Counted from the stretch's first letter, positions 50,930 to 60,308 are shown. The stretch: 64,000 nucleotides of DNA from Microbacterium oxydans (GCF_006540085.1 NZ_BJOG01000001.1:496001-560000), one strand, 5' to 3'. Made by a program: numbers and translations. Notes: generated from the letters alone by a model not told the origin.

Positions 50930-52301
50930 GGTTCTCCTTCTGGTCGCCGGCGGGCTCTCCGCCGGAGGGGGCGTTCTTCTTCTCCGCATGTCTTCTGCTC
51001 CAGCGCGCCAGCGCGTAGAGCACGCCGCCGACCGCGAGCAGGATCGCCCCGAAGAGCCACACCGCAGGTCGCTGCTGGGTGAGCAGCAGGATGCAGGAGG
51101 CGATCCCGAGCACGGGCACGAAGGTCCAGACACGGAAGTGGTCGTGCTCGACGCGGTCGCGACGCAGCACCAGCACGGAGACGTTGACGCTCAGGAAGAC
51201 GACGAGGAGCAGCAGCACCACGGTCTCGGCGAGGGTGGCCAGATCGCCGACGAGTGTCAGGCCCATCGCCACGAGGGTGGTGGTGAGGATCGCGACCCAT
51301 GGGGTCTTGCGCTTCGGGAGCACGCGTCCGAGAGCGGAGGGAAGCAGCCCCTGCTCCGCCATGCCGTAGGTGAGACGGCTGACCATGATCATCGTGAGCA
51401 GGGCGCCGTTGGCCACGGCGACGAGCGCGATCAGGCTGAACAGCCACGACGGGATGCCTGCTCCCGTCGCCTCGACCACGGCCAGCAGCGGGCCGCTCGA
51501 CTCCTGCAGCTCGGCGGGCGGCAGGGCGATCGAGCTCGCGAGACCCACCAGGATGTAGACGGCGCCGGCGGTGATGAGGGCTCCGAACAGGGCGCGGGGA
51601 TACGTGCGACGCGGGTTCTTCACCTCTTCGATCATGTTGGCGGAGGTCTCGAAACCCACGAAGGAGTAGTAGGCGATGACCGCTCCGGACAGCACGGCGA
51701 TGGCGACGCCGGTCCCCTCAGGGCCCTCGACGGTGCGGGAGGCATCGCCGCCGCCGCCGAAGAAGAAGACCGCCACCACGGCGATCACGATCACCAGGCC
51801 GCTGAGCTCGATCGCGGTCATCACGAGGTTGGCGCCCATGGATTCGCGGATTCCGCGGGCGTTGAGGAGGGCGACGAGTGCGAGGAAGGCGATCGCGACA
51901 GGGATGGTGGGCAGGTCGAGGAAGGTGCCAAGGTAGTCGCCGGCGAACGCGATGGCGAGTCCGGCCGCGCTGGTCACGCCCGCCGCGAGCATGCTGAACC
52001 CCACCAGGAACGAGACGAGGGGGCTGTGGAACGCGCGCTCCGCGAACACGGCAGCGCCCCCAGCGCGAGGGTACTTGGTCACGAGCTCGGCATACGATCC
52101 GGCCGTGAGCATGGCGAGCAGCAATGCCAGGAGCAGCGGGGCCCACAGCATCCCCCCGACCTTCTCGGAGAGCACACCCATCAGCGCGTAGACGCCCGCA
52201 CCCAGCACATCGCCGAGGATGAACGCGAACAGGAGGGGGCCGGTGATCGCTCTCCGCAGGCGGGTCGGGGATTCGGCCTGCGGCGCGGTCTCGGTGGTCA
52301 T
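50916..52301 (-). CDS. APC-family amino acid permease
   Basis: A 461-residue transporter with 12-13 TM helices. The first helix unwinding motif is FAFILGDVLGAGVYALMGVL, and FVGFETSANMIEEVKNPRRT is the conserved sixth-helix and loop sequence. The tail is hydrophilic (EKKNAPSGGEPAGDQKENHE). The substrate is unknown. It is divergent from the aquaporin gene. Confidence 0.92.
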   Translation of the reverse strand: MTTETAPQAESPTRLRRAITGPLLFAFILGDVLGAGVYALMGVLSEKVGGMLWAPLLLALLLAMLTAGSYAELVTKYPRAGGAAVFAERAFHSPLVSFLVGFSMLAAGVTSAAGLAIAFAGDYLGTFLDLPTIPVAIAFLALVALLNARGIRESMGANLVMTAIELSGLVIVIAVVAVFFFGGGGDASRTVEGPEGTGVAIAVLSGAVIAYYSFVGFETSANMIEEVKNPRRTYPRALFGALITAGAVYILVGLASSIALPPAELQESSGPLLAVVEATGAGIPSWLFSLIALVAVANGALLTMIMVSRLTYGMAEQGLLPSALGRVLPKRKTPWVAILTTTLVAMGLTLVGDLATLAETVVLLLLVVFLSVNVSVLVLRRDRVEHDHFRVWTFVPVLGIASCILLLTQQRPAVWLFGAILLAVGGVLYALARWSRRHAEKKNAPSGGEPAGDQKENHEHA

Positions 52302-52541
52302 GCGAGCAGGCTAAACGAGCGCTCAACGTTCCGACCACGGGGTTGACATGGCCGGACCGGACCACGAGGCAGGCGGCCGTCTTCCGTGCCTCCGCCCCGG
52401 AGTACTCAGCGGATTCACAGAAAGTCCGCGCGGCTCCCGGAATCGCGGCCGGCGCGGCGATATCCTCGGTGCCGCACGAGGGGCGGACCGGCCGGATGCG
52501 CGGGCTTCCTCTCTCGAACTCCCAAGACAAGGGGCTCTCTC

Positions 52542-53192
52542 ATGACCGGTACCGCACGCAAGGCGCTCGCAGAAGCGATCGCCACCTTCCTCTTCGTCCT
52601 CGCGATCATCGCGGCAGTGAACAGCGACAGCCCGCTGACTCCGCTCGCGATCGGTTTCACCCTGATGGTGCTCGTGTTCTCGACGGGCCACATCTCCGGT
52701 GCTCACCTCAACCCGGCCGTCTCGGTCGGTGTCTTCCTGCGCGGCGGCATCAGCGTCGTCGACTTCATCAGCTACCTCATCGCCCAGTTCGTCGGTGGTG
52801 CGGTCGCTGCGCTCGTCAGCATGTCCGTGTGGCCGGCGGGCGAGAAGGCCATGGTCATCGAGGTCGGCCCGGCGTTCCTGGTCGAGGCGCTCTTCACGCT
52901 GATCCTGGTGTGGGTCGTGCTCAACACGGCCACGTCGAAGGACACCGCCGGCAACTCGTTCTACGGGCTCGCGATCGGTGCGACCGTGTTCGTCGGTGCG
53001 GCGACCGTCGGATCGATCTCCGGTGGTGGCTTCAACCCCGCCGTCGCACTCGGCCTCTCGGTGAGCGGCCACTTCGCGTGGAGCTCGCTGTGGCTCTACA
53101 TCGTCGCCCCGGTCGTCGGTGCCGTGATCGCGGCGATCCTGTTCCGCGTGCTCAACACGGACGACGCCAAGAAGATCGCCGCTGCGGAGTAA
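52542..53192 (+). CDS. Aquaporin (MIP family)
   Basis: A 216-residue six-TM channel with two NPA motifs, HLNPAVSVGVFLRGG (about 57) and GGGFNPAVALGLSVSG (about 166). The first selectivity-filter region differs from GlpF and looks water-selective. AAGGGG lies 8 bp before ATG 52542. The 240-bp upstream gap to the permease shows no clear regulatory motif beyond a TTGACA at 52343. A hairpin follows at 53209. Confidence 0.92.
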   Translation: MTGTARKALAEAIATFLFVLAIIAAVNSDSPLTPLAIGFTLMVLVFSTGHISGAHLNPAVSVGVFLRGGISVVDFISYLIAQFVGGAVAALVSMSVWPAGEKAMVIEVGPAFLVEALFTLILVWVVLNTATSKDTAGNSFYGLAIGATVFVGAATVGSISGGGFNPAVALGLSVSGHFAWSSLWLYIVAPVVGAVIAAILFRVLNTDDAKKIAAAE

Positions 53193-53208
53193 CCACCGCT
53201 GCATGCAC

Positions 53209-53243
53209 GAAGCGCCGCATCCTCTCCCGGGGTGCGGCGCTTC
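53209..53243 (+). terminator. Hairpin after the aquaporin gene
   Basis: An 11-bp stem GAAGCGCCGCA / TGCGGCGCTTC with a 13-nt loop, starting 17 bp after the stop. No T-run; it sits between convergent genes and may serve both directions. Confidence 0.7.
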
Positions 53244-53268
53244 TGCGTGGGGCGGCGAGCATCCGTCG

Positions 53269-54279
53269 TCAGAGTCCGCCGTGCGGCGGATGCTCGTGGG
53301 GGCGACGGCTCGTAGCGGTGGTGAGCACGATCTTCCCGGACGCGCGTCCGGCGATGGACCTCGTGTATGCCGCTCTGACCTCCTCGAGCGGGTGCACGGA
53401 GTCGATCGGCATCTCGACGCGACCGTCGGCGATCAGCTGCGCGATGATCCCGAGCTCTTCGGTGCCGGCAGCCGACCCTCCGACGCCCCGGACCGGATGC
53501 CGCGCGCGGGCGTCGTAGTCGGCGATCGTGTTGATGCGGTCGGCGGGAACGCCGAGTGCGAGAGCCAGCTCGACCGAGCCGTGGCCGACCGTGTCGAGGA
53601 CGGCGGTGACGCCCTCCGGCGCGGCGGCGCGGAGCAGATCCGCGAGAGCAGGCCCGTAGGGGAGAGGCTCGATGCCGAGGCGGCGCAGCAGGGGGTGATT
53701 CCTCGGGCTGGCCGTTCCGAGCACGCGGGCCCCGCGCAGCACGCAGAGCTGGGCGGTGAGGATGCCGACACCACCGGCTGCACCGCTGACGAGGACGACA
53801 TCACCCGCGGTGATCCCCAGTGACCGCACGCTGGCGACGGCTGTGCGGCCGGTGACGTTGAGGGTGCCTGCTTCGACGAGACCGAGACCTGCGGGAACCT
53901 CGACCAGCACGGCGGGGTCGATCACGAGGTGGTCCGCCTGCGCGTGGTAGCGGAGCCCACCGAACACCGCATCGCCGATCCGCCAACCGCGCGCGTCGTG
54001 AGCCCGGGCTTCGCCCGCCCCATCGCCGAGCGCCTGGATCGTGCCGGAGAAGTCGTAGCCGTTGCCCGAAGGGAGGCTGCGCTCGTAGGGATCGTGCATC
54101 GGCCGTCCGCTGAACAGCTTCCAGTCCACCGGGTTCACTCCGGCGGCCGCTATGCGGACGAGCACTTCGCCGCGGGCCGGGCGCGGTACCGCTCGACGTT
54201 CGAGTTCGAGCACCTCGGGGCCGCCGAAACGGCGGAACACGACGCGTCGTGATGTCGTGTCCGCCGGTTCGGATGCCAT
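53269..54279 (-). CDS. NADP-dependent quinone oxidoreductase-like enzyme (MDR family)
   Basis: A 336-residue medium-chain reductase without zinc ligands. RIAAAGVNPVDWKLFSGRPM is the entry motif, and VVLVSGAAGGVGILTAQLCV (about 155-175) is the NADPH motif. It reduces quinones or enones. The last residues (TATSRRPHEHPPHGGL) are a His/Pro-rich tail. It faces the aquaporin gene convergently. Confidence 0.9.
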   Translation of the reverse strand: MASEPADTTSRRVVFRRFGGPEVLELERRAVPRPARGEVLVRIAAAGVNPVDWKLFSGRPMHDPYERSLPSGNGYDFSGTIQALGDGAGEARAHDARGWRIGDAVFGGLRYHAQADHLVIDPAVLVEVPAGLGLVEAGTLNVTGRTAVASVRSLGITAGDVVLVSGAAGGVGILTAQLCVLRGARVLGTASPRNHPLLRRLGIEPLPYGPALADLLRAAAPEGVTAVLDTVGHGSVELALALGVPADRINTIADYDARARHPVRGVGGSAAGTEELGIIAQLIADGRVEMPIDSVHPLEEVRAAYTRSIAGRASGKIVLTTATSRRPHEHPPHGGL

Positions 54280-54317
54280 GAGGCCAGCCTAGGAGCCGGT
54301 GAGGGTCCGGGCGCGGC

Positions 54318-55514
54318 TCAGTCGACGGGCACGGGTGTGGTCGCGGTGGGGGTCGCCTCGCGGGTCGCGGTGCTCCGCGCACGCGCGGCGGCGGCGACCA
54401 TCACGATCAGGGCGATGGCGGTGAGGATCGCGCCCAGCCAGATCGGGGAGGTGTAGCCGAGTCCTGCGGAGATGCCGAGTCCGCCCGCCCAGGCGCCGAG
54501 TGCGTTGCCGACGTTGAACGCGCCGATGTTGGCCCCGGAGGCGAGGGTCGGAGCGCCTCCGGCGTACTTCATGACACGGCTCTGCAGCCCGGGAACGGTG
54601 CCGAATCCGAAGCCGCCCATCAGGAACAGGGCGATGATCGTCGCGATGCCGGACTGCGCTGACATCGCGAACACGGCGAGGACGACGACGAGCGCGGCGA
54701 TGAAGATCAGGAGAGTACGGTCGATCGCGCGGTCGGCGAGACGCCCGCCCAGCCAGTTGCCGAGCACGAGGCCGGCGCCGAAGAGCACCAGCAGCCACGG
54801 CACGGCGGACGACGCGAATCCGCTCACCTCGGTCAGCGTGTAGGCGATGTAGGTGAAGGCGCCGAACATCCCGCCGAACGCGAGGATCGTGATGACGAGC
54901 GAGAACCAGACCTGTCCCGAACGGAACGCCGCCAGCTCCCCGCGGAGGCTCACCTGTTCGGTGGGGCGGGGGAGGCGCGGCACGAGCAGGGCGATACCGA
55001 TGAACGCCAGCACGCCGATGCCCGAGATCGCCCAGAAGGTCGAGCGCCATCCCAGCTCCTGGCCGAGGAAGGTGCCGAACGGCACTCCGAAGACGTTCGC
55101 GGCAGTGAGGCCGGTGAACATGATCGCGATCGCGCCGGCCTTCTTCTCGGGGGCGACCAGGCCGGCGGCGACCACGGAGCCGATGCCGAAGAACGCGCCG
55201 TGACAGAGGGCGGCGACGATGCGGCCGACCATCGCTGTGCCGTAGTCGTCCGCGAGCGCGGTGAGCACGTTGCCGATGATGAAGAGCACGATCAGACCGA
55301 GCAGCACGGGCTTGCGGGGCAACCGCGTGGCCGCTGCGGTGAGCACGAGTGCGCCGACGACGACGGCGAGTGCGTAACCGGAGATGAGCCAGCCGGCAGC
55401 CGACTCGGTGACCCCGAAGTCTCGGGCGACGTCGGGGAGCAGGCCCATGATCACGAATTCGGTGAGCCCGATGCCGAACGCCCCGATGGCGAGGGCGATC
55501 AGTCCTAGAGGCAT
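54318..55514 (-). CDS. MFS transporter, DHA1 (12-TM) family
   Basis: A 398-residue AraJ/Bcr-like exporter with 12 TM helices. GFGIGLTEFVIMGLLPDVAR-type first helix, YALAVVVGALVLTAAATRLP with the motif A loop, and FGMFGAFTYIAYTLTEVSGF in the second half. ATG 55514 (MPLGLIALAIGAFG). It is divergent from a MarR gene, the usual layout for a MarR-repressed drug exporter. Confidence 0.92.
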   Translation of the reverse strand: MPLGLIALAIGAFGIGLTEFVIMGLLPDVARDFGVTESAAGWLISGYALAVVVGALVLTAAATRLPRKPVLLGLIVLFIIGNVLTALADDYGTAMVGRIVAALCHGAFFGIGSVVAAGLVAPEKKAGAIAIMFTGLTAANVFGVPFGTFLGQELGWRSTFWAISGIGVLAFIGIALLVPRLPRPTEQVSLRGELAAFRSGQVWFSLVITILAFGGMFGAFTYIAYTLTEVSGFASSAVPWLLVLFGAGLVLGNWLGGRLADRAIDRTLLIFIAALVVVLAVFAMSAQSGIATIIALFLMGGFGFGTVPGLQSRVMKYAGGAPTLASGANIGAFNVGNALGAWAGGLGISAGLGYTSPIWLGAILTAIALIVMVAAAARARSTATREATPTATTPVPVD

Positions 55515-55582
55515 GACGACTCTCCTGATAGATTGGAGGGAATGTTTGCAGGCGCGGCATATTGCGCGTCGAAGGACAATGA

Positions 55583-55594
55583 TTGCACACGCAA
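55583..55594. promoter_or_regulatory. Candidate MarR operator between the MFS and marR genes
   Basis: TTGCACACGCAA is an inverted repeat with a 4-bp centre, and TTGC/GCAA-type half-sites recur nearby (55562, 55605). It lies in the 115-bp divergent gap, 36 bp from the marR start. Confidence 0.45.
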
Positions 55595-55629
55595 GTATAT
55601 GGCGCAAGCAACTATCGCGGAGGGTGGCC

Positions 55630-56091
55630 ATGGGAATCGGTGACGACGCCGTCGAGGTGCGCGCACAGGGGTGGCGCACGCTCGCCGCGCTGCACGGGCT
55701 GATCGAGACTGCTCTCGAGCGGCGCCTGGGTGAGACGGTCGAGCTCTCCGTGGTCGAGTACACCGTGCTCGATGCCCTCGATCGCCAGGACGGGTGGCAC
55801 ATGCGCATGCAGCAGCTCGCCCGTGCGGCAGCCCTGAGCCCCAGCGCCACCACGCGGCTGGTGAACCGGTTGGAGGATCGAGGCCTCCTCACGCGCATCC
55901 TCTGTGCCGACGACCGTCGCGGCATCTACACCGAACTCACTCCCGCCGGCCGCGAGCTGTACGAACGTGCGCACCCCATCCACGATGCGGCGCTCGAGCA
56001 GGTGCTGGAGGAAGCAGCGGCGCAGCCCGAGCTCGCTCCCGTGGTCGATGCGCTGCACGGCGTCGCACTCCCTGTGCTGACCGCCGGCTGA
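55630..56091 (+). CDS. MarR family regulator, divergent from the MFS exporter
   Basis: A 153-residue MarR protein: the HTH is WHMRMQQLARAAALSPSATT with RLVNRLEDRGLLTRILCADD, then the wing DRRGIYTELTPAGRELYERA. It probably represses itself and the exporter until a drug-like ligand binds. ATG 55630. The next gene starts 10 bp downstream. Confidence 0.9.
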   Translation: MGIGDDAVEVRAQGWRTLAALHGLIETALERRLGETVELSVVEYTVLDALDRQDGWHMRMQQLARAAALSPSATTRLVNRLEDRGLLTRILCADDRRGIYTELTPAGRELYERAHPIHDAALEQVLEEAAAQPELAPVVDALHGVALPVLTAG

Positions 56092-56101
56092 GCGGAGCTC
56101 C

Positions 56102-56917
56102 GTGAGCGCTCTCGATCCGGCACCCCGCCGCACCCTCCTCGTCGGCTACGGCAAGCTCGCCACCCGCCTCGCGCCGCTGCTTCTCGCCCGCGGCGAGGAG
56201 GTGATCGCGCTCCGACGCACCGAGGGAGCACTTCCCGACGGGGTCGGGGGCATCGCCGCCGACCTGGCGCACCCGTTGCCGACTTCTCTCGAGCGGGTCG
56301 ACGCGGTGCTCGTCACGCTGCCGCCCGGCGATACCGAGACCTCTTACCGCACTGCTCTGGGGCACCTCGCGTGCGCCCTCCCGGATCCTCCCGCCCGGAC
56401 GGTCTTCGTCTCCTCGACGGGGGTGTTCGAGGGGGCGGATCCTGATCATCCTCTGACGGAGGAGGACGAGCCGACGCCGACGACACCGCGATCGCGCGGA
56501 CTCGTCGACGGCGAGAGGGCCGCGGTGGAGCTCTTCGACGCCGTCGTCGTGCGCCCGGCTGGCATCTACGGGCCGGGGCGGGATTTCCTGGTGCGGAAGG
56601 TGCGCGAGGGCGCGGCCGTCGATCATTCCCGCCGCACGAACCGCATCCACGAGAGCGACCTTGTGCGCACCCTCGACCTGCTGCTGCGGATGGACGACCC
56701 GCCTCGCGTGCTGCATGCCGTCGACCAGGGCCCCGCTCCACTCGGAGACGTCGTGCGGTTCCTCGCCGCACGGCTGAATGCGCAGGTGCCGCCGGATTCG
56801 GGGCCGGCCGGACCGCGCGGCGTCGTGTACGACGGGACTCTGCTGCTCTCCCTCCTCGGTGGCCTGGAACACCCGACGTACGAGTCGGGCTACGCGCGGA
56901 TGGTCGACACCGCCTGA
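56102..56917 (+). CDS. NAD(P)-binding epimerase/dehydratase-like protein
   Basis: A 271-residue extended SDR. The Rossmann motif is LLVGYGKLATRLAPLLLARG, and RTVFVSSTGVFEGADPDHPL resembles the SDR active-site strand. The usual YxxxK is not clear. It resembles the YeeZ-like group. GTG start. It sits downstream of marR and may be co-transcribed. Confidence 0.82.
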   Translation: MSALDPAPRRTLLVGYGKLATRLAPLLLARGEEVIALRRTEGALPDGVGGIAADLAHPLPTSLERVDAVLVTLPPGDTETSYRTALGHLACALPDPPARTVFVSSTGVFEGADPDHPLTEEDEPTPTTPRSRGLVDGERAAVELFDAVVVRPAGIYGPGRDFLVRKVREGAAVDHSRRTNRIHESDLVRTLDLLLRMDDPPRVLHAVDQGPAPLGDVVRFLAARLNAQVPPDSGPAGPRGVVYDGTLLLSLLGGLEHPTYESGYARMVDTA

Positions 56918-56961
56918 CGGGGGCCGCACCGGATCTCCGCGACGGCGTCTAGCCTGAGGGC

Positions 56962-57597
56962 ATGACCAGCGCACCTGCACGCACCGCCCTCGAGGTCGTC
57001 GACTGGCGACGTCGGGTGTTCGCCCTGTACGACGCCGTGCGCGGCGCCGACTCCGCGGAGGAAGCGCACGAGCTCTGGCGGATCGAGCGCGACGATCTGA
57101 TGCTCCACCACCCGGCGACGCCGCTGCTGCCCGAGGACCGAGCGCTGTTCGAGGGACTGCCGATCGCCTCGTACGACGCACAGTGGCGCTTCGAGCTGCC
57201 GATCCTCCCCGCCGACCCCGGGGGGTTCGACTTCGCGACCGGCACCGACGGCATCGTGCCCTTCGAGCGGATCGGGCGCGTGGAGGTGCCGGATGCGGGG
57301 TCGCTCGATGTCTGGCGACTGACCACCTACGGCGGCGGGCTCTTCGTGCCCGTGCGCGATGCGCTCGCCGGTGGCGTCGGCGGGACCTACGGCGGCGGAC
57401 GCTATCTCGTCGACACGATCAAGGGCGCCGATCTCGGATCCGATGCGGCGCGTGGCACGATCGTGCTCGACTTCAACTTCGCCTACAACCCCTCGTGCGC
57501 CTATGACCCGGCTTGGGCGTGCCCGCTCGCGCAACCGGGCAATGTGCTCTCCGTTCCGGTCCCCGTCGGCGAGATGTACGGCGGCGCGGGCGTCTGA
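56962..57597 (+). CDS. DUF1684 protein
   Basis: A 211-residue soluble protein with the family sequences RVFALYDAVRGADSAEEAHE, GTYGGGRYLVDTIKGADLGS and DFNFAYNPSCAYDPAWACPL, including the NPSCAYD-type cysteine motif that resembles a metal- or ligand-binding site. Function unknown. ATG 56962. Confidence 0.85.
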   Translation: MTSAPARTALEVVDWRRRVFALYDAVRGADSAEEAHELWRIERDDLMLHHPATPLLPEDRALFEGLPIASYDAQWRFELPILPADPGGFDFATGTDGIVPFERIGRVEVPDAGSLDVWRLTTYGGGLFVPVRDALAGGVGGTYGGGRYLVDTIKGADLGSDAARGTIVLDFNFAYNPSCAYDPAWACPLAQPGNVLSVPVPVGEMYGGAGV

Positions 57598-57750
57598 GTG
57601 CCCCGTCGGCGAGCGCTCCCGGGCGATGCGGAAACGACTTTGTGACGAATCCGCCGGCACATCCGTCCTATCTCCGAGCGAGCGTTTCGCTCCCGGCGGG
57701 AGTTCCACACGGGACCCACGGCCGGTCTTCAGATCGAGATGGGACACCTC

Positions 57751-58269
57751 ATGGCAAATCAGGACCAGACCACCCCCGCTCCGGCCGAGAAGGAGCTCAC
57801 ACAGGCCGCTCCGAAGGCCGCAGGCGCTTCCGCGTCGCGCGTCGACCGGTCGAGCGGATTCTCCTCTTCGCGCGTCCCCGCCGACGAGAACGCCGCGGGC
57901 AAGACCACCATCGCCGACGGTGTCGTGGCCAAGGTCGCCGGCATCGCCGCGCGTGAGGTCGCCGGCGTCTACGCACTCGGTGGCGGAGGCGCACGCGCCT
58001 TCGGCGCCATCCGCGACGTGATCAACGCGACCGACCTCGCGCAGGGCGTGAAGGTCGAGGTCGGCGACACGCAGGCAGCGGCCGACCTGACCATCGTCGT
58101 CGAGTACCCGGCGCCCATCCAGGACGTCGCCAACAACGTCCGTGCCGCTGTCGCCGGTGCGATCAGCCGTCTGGTCGGTCTCGAGGTCGTCGAGGTCAAC
58201 GTCGAGGTCAACGACGTGCACGTGCCCGGTGACGACAGCGACGACAACGAGGAGTCGCGCGTCTCATGA
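57751..58269 (+). CDS. Asp23/Gls24 family envelope stress protein
   Basis: A 172-residue protein. After an Ala/Glu-rich N-terminus the Asp23 domain starts at about residue 50 (TTIADGVVAKVAGIAAREVA, then GVYALGGGGARAFGAIRDVI) and ends IQDVANNVRAAVAGAISRLV. In firmicutes Asp23 is held at the membrane by AmaP and responds to cell envelope stress. ATG 57751 (MANQDQTT) is preferred over 57739. It heads a six-gene operon with overlapping neighbours. Confidence 0.88.
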   Translation: MANQDQTTPAPAEKELTQAAPKAAGASASRVDRSSGFSSSRVPADENAAGKTTIADGVVAKVAGIAAREVAGVYALGGGGARAFGAIRDVINATDLAQGVKVEVGDTQAAADLTIVVEYPAPIQDVANNVRAAVAGAISRLVGLEVVEVNVEVNDVHVPGDDSDDNEESRVS

Positions 58270-58454
58270 GCGCCACAACGGTCGGCGCCCTGATCGGCGC
58301 ACTGCTGGCCCTCGCCGCCCTGCTGTTCGGGTTCTGGGGATTCCTCCTCATGGCTCTCTTCGCGGGCATCGGGGCGCTCGTCGGCCGGATCGCCTCCGGC
58401 AAGCTCGACGTCCGCGGACTCGCCGACGTCTTCACGGGGCGGCGTACCTCCTGA
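58266..58454 (+). CDS. Small DUF2273-like membrane protein
   Basis: A 62-residue protein with two TM helices (GALIGALLALAALLFGFWGF, LLMALFAGIGALVGRIASGK) and the DUF2273 pattern GKLDVRGL near the end. In known Asp23 loci such proteins lie beside the Asp23 and AmaP genes. It overlaps the preceding gene by 4 bp and the next by 1 bp. Confidence 0.84.
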   Translation: MSATTVGALIGALLALAALLFGFWGFLLMALFAGIGALVGRIASGKLDVRGLADVFTGRRTS

Positions 58455-58846
58455 TGGGTGCCGACCAGCACATCGCCGGCGGCGCGCTCTCCGGAGCCGC
58501 CGCCGGCGGGGCCGCCGTCCGCGGTCGCGTCGAGGTGAAGGACCGCGTCTACCGCACCGTCACCGAGAAGGCGTCCGCGACGTTGATCGGGGTGCCTCGC
58601 AGCGACGTGAAGGTCGATGTCGCGGAGCACCCGCGCGGGGTCACCGTGCGCATCGCCACGCCCCTTCCCGTCCCGAGCCTGGACGACACGGCAGCGATCG
58701 CTCGGGCCGTGCCCGTCCTTGAGCGGGCACGCGAACTGCAGGAACAGCTGCAGCAGAACCTGAGCACGATCCTCGGGCGCAACGTCATCCGCATCAACCT
58801 CACCGTCACCGGTGCCGTTATCCCGGAAAGGAGACGAGTGCAATGA
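58454..58846 (+). CDS. Second Asp23/Gls24-like protein
   Basis: A 130-residue protein lacking a signal or TM. RGRVEVKDRVYRTVTEKASA is the start of a shortened Asp23-type fold, and LSTILGRNVIRINLTVTGAV is the C-terminal strand. It is divergent from the 57751 paralogue, so a heteromer is possible. It overlaps the next gene by 4 bp. Confidence 0.8.
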   Translation: MGADQHIAGGALSGAAAGGAAVRGRVEVKDRVYRTVTEKASATLIGVPRSDVKVDVAEHPRGVTVRIATPLPVPSLDDTAAIARAVPVLERARELQEQLQQNLSTILGRNVIRINLTVTGAVIPERRRVQ

Positions 58847-59427
58847 GCACCCCGGTCCTGCGCCGCGTCATCCGACGCGAGACGCACTCGCCGCGAACCG
58901 TCGCGATGTTCGTCGCGGTCGTCCTGCTCATCCTCGCCCTCGCGTACATCGGACTCGAGATCGTGCTGAGCCTCGCCGCGCAGCCCGCCCTCCTGGTCGG
59001 TCCTACCGCAGCGGCGGGCTGGCTGATCGGCTTGCCCACGGCACAGCCCGCCGGTCTCGTGATCGCCGGCAGCGTCGTGCTCGCCCTGATCGGACTGGTC
59101 TTCATCGTGCTCGCCGTCACACCGGGACGCCTGTCGAGGCATGTCCTCGATGCGGGTGGACGCGCGGTCGTCGTCGACAACGGCGTGATCGCCAGCGCCC
59201 TGGCCCAGCACCTCGCCGAGGAGACGGGTCTCGCCCGCGACAGCATCACCGTCGGTGTCGGACACCGCACCGTCGACGTGACCGTGCGGCCCGGCATCGG
59301 AGTGCCGCTGGACAAGGCCGACGTGCAAGCAGCGGCCGAAGCGGAGCTGCAGACCTACCGGCTGACCGACAAGGTGCGCACCCGTGTGCGCATCGAGCGT
59401 CCCACCGAGAAGGAAGACGAGCTGTGA
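58843..59427 (+). CDS. DUF6286-type membrane protein of the Asp23 operon
   Basis: A 194-residue protein with two TM helices (about 22-44 and 70-93) and a C-terminal domain of the Asp23-like or AmaP type (ETGLARDSITVGVGHRTVDV, VRTRVRIERPTEKEDEL). It probably anchors the Asp23 proteins. It overlaps the next gene by 4 bp. Confidence 0.82.
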   Translation: MSTPVLRRVIRRETHSPRTVAMFVAVVLLILALAYIGLEIVLSLAAQPALLVGPTAAAGWLIGLPTAQPAGLVIAGSVVLALIGLVFIVLAVTPGRLSRHVLDAGGRAVVVDNGVIASALAQHLAEETGLARDSITVGVGHRTVDVTVRPGIGVPLDKADVQAAAEAELQTYRLTDKVRTRVRIERPTEKEDEL

Positions 59428-60038
59428 ACAACACGAATCGTGCGTTGAACCGCATCCTGCTGCTGATCATCGGGCTGCTGTTCCTCGCCCTCGGTGCGGT
59501 GGGCATCGCCATCATGAGCTGGCCCACCCTGTCGGACATCTGGACCGCGGCAGGCAAGGACGCCCGGTCCTGGCTCGACCAGGCCATCGCCGCGACCGCG
59601 ATCGCCGGTGGCGGCCTGTCGTGGATCGGCATCGGCGCCGTCGCAGCGATCGTGGTCGTGATCGTGCTGCTGATCCTCGCGCTCACGAGCATCGCGGGGC
59701 GTCGGTCGAAGACGGTGCTGCGTTCCAGCGGAGCGCAGAACCCGCTGGGTCGGGTGACCGTGAACGAGTCGTTCGTCTCCGACGCCGTGAAGAACTCCCT
59801 CACCACCCGCGATGAGGTTCTGTCCGCGCAGGTCACCGCCAATGACATCCGTCGCCGTCCTGTGCTGCACGTGGCTGTGACGCCGCGTCAGAACACCGAT
59901 CCGCGAGAGCTCGTCGACCACGTCGATCGCCTCCTCGCCAACCTCGCCGTGCTGACGGGGCGCGACACCGACACCTTCGTCTCGGTGCACACGAGCCTGC
60001 GGGCTCGCCTCGCCCACGACCAGCGTCGGCTCTCCTGA
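59424..60038 (+). CDS. AmaP-like alkaline-shock membrane anchor
   Basis: A 204-residue protein with two TM helices (ILLLIIGLLFLALGAVGIAI, IGAVAAIVVVIVLLILALTS) and a C-terminal domain (FVSDAVKNSLTTRDEVLSAQ, RRRPVLHVAVTPRQNTDPRE) typical of AmaP. With the 58843 product it makes two different anchors for Asp23-type proteins in one operon. GTG 59424. Confidence 0.84.
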   Translation: MNNTNRALNRILLLIIGLLFLALGAVGIAIMSWPTLSDIWTAAGKDARSWLDQAIAATAIAGGGLSWIGIGAVAAIVVVIVLLILALTSIAGRRSKTVLRSSGAQNPLGRVTVNESFVSDAVKNSLTTRDEVLSAQVTANDIRRRPVLHVAVTPRQNTDPRELVDHVDRLLANLAVLTGRDTDTFVSVHTSLRARLAHDQRRLS

Positions 60039-60076
60039 CCCGACGCTCCTCCGCAGCCCCCCAGAAAGCAGGCATC

Positions 60077-60280
60077 ATGCGCAACAAGATCCTCCTCATC
60101 GTCGGCGTCGCCTTCGTCGCGTACGTGTTCGGGAGCAGAGCGGCGACGGTGCAGATCAACAAGGGTGAGTCGGTGAGGCATCAGCTGGTGCGGATGTGGA
60201 ACGACCCGAAGGCCAGGAAGCAGCGCCGGAAGACGGCGGAGAGAGCGGCGAAGAAGGCGAAGAAGGCGCTCAAGCGCTGA
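60077..60280 (+). CDS. Small basic membrane protein at the end of the Asp23 operon
   Basis: A 67-residue protein with one N-terminal TM (ILLIVGVAFVAYVFGSRAAT) and a strongly basic tail (ARKQRRKTAERAAKKAKKAL). It resembles YtxH-type stress proteins. CAGAAAGCAGG precedes the ATG. It lies 38 bp downstream of the AmaP-like gene, and a GC-rich hairpin follows. Confidence 0.8.
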   Translation: MRNKILLIVGVAFVAYVFGSRAATVQINKGESVRHQLVRMWNDPKARKQRRKTAERAAKKAKKALKR

Positions 60281-60308
60281 AGCCCTCGAGCGCTGAAAGC
60301 CCGACGCG

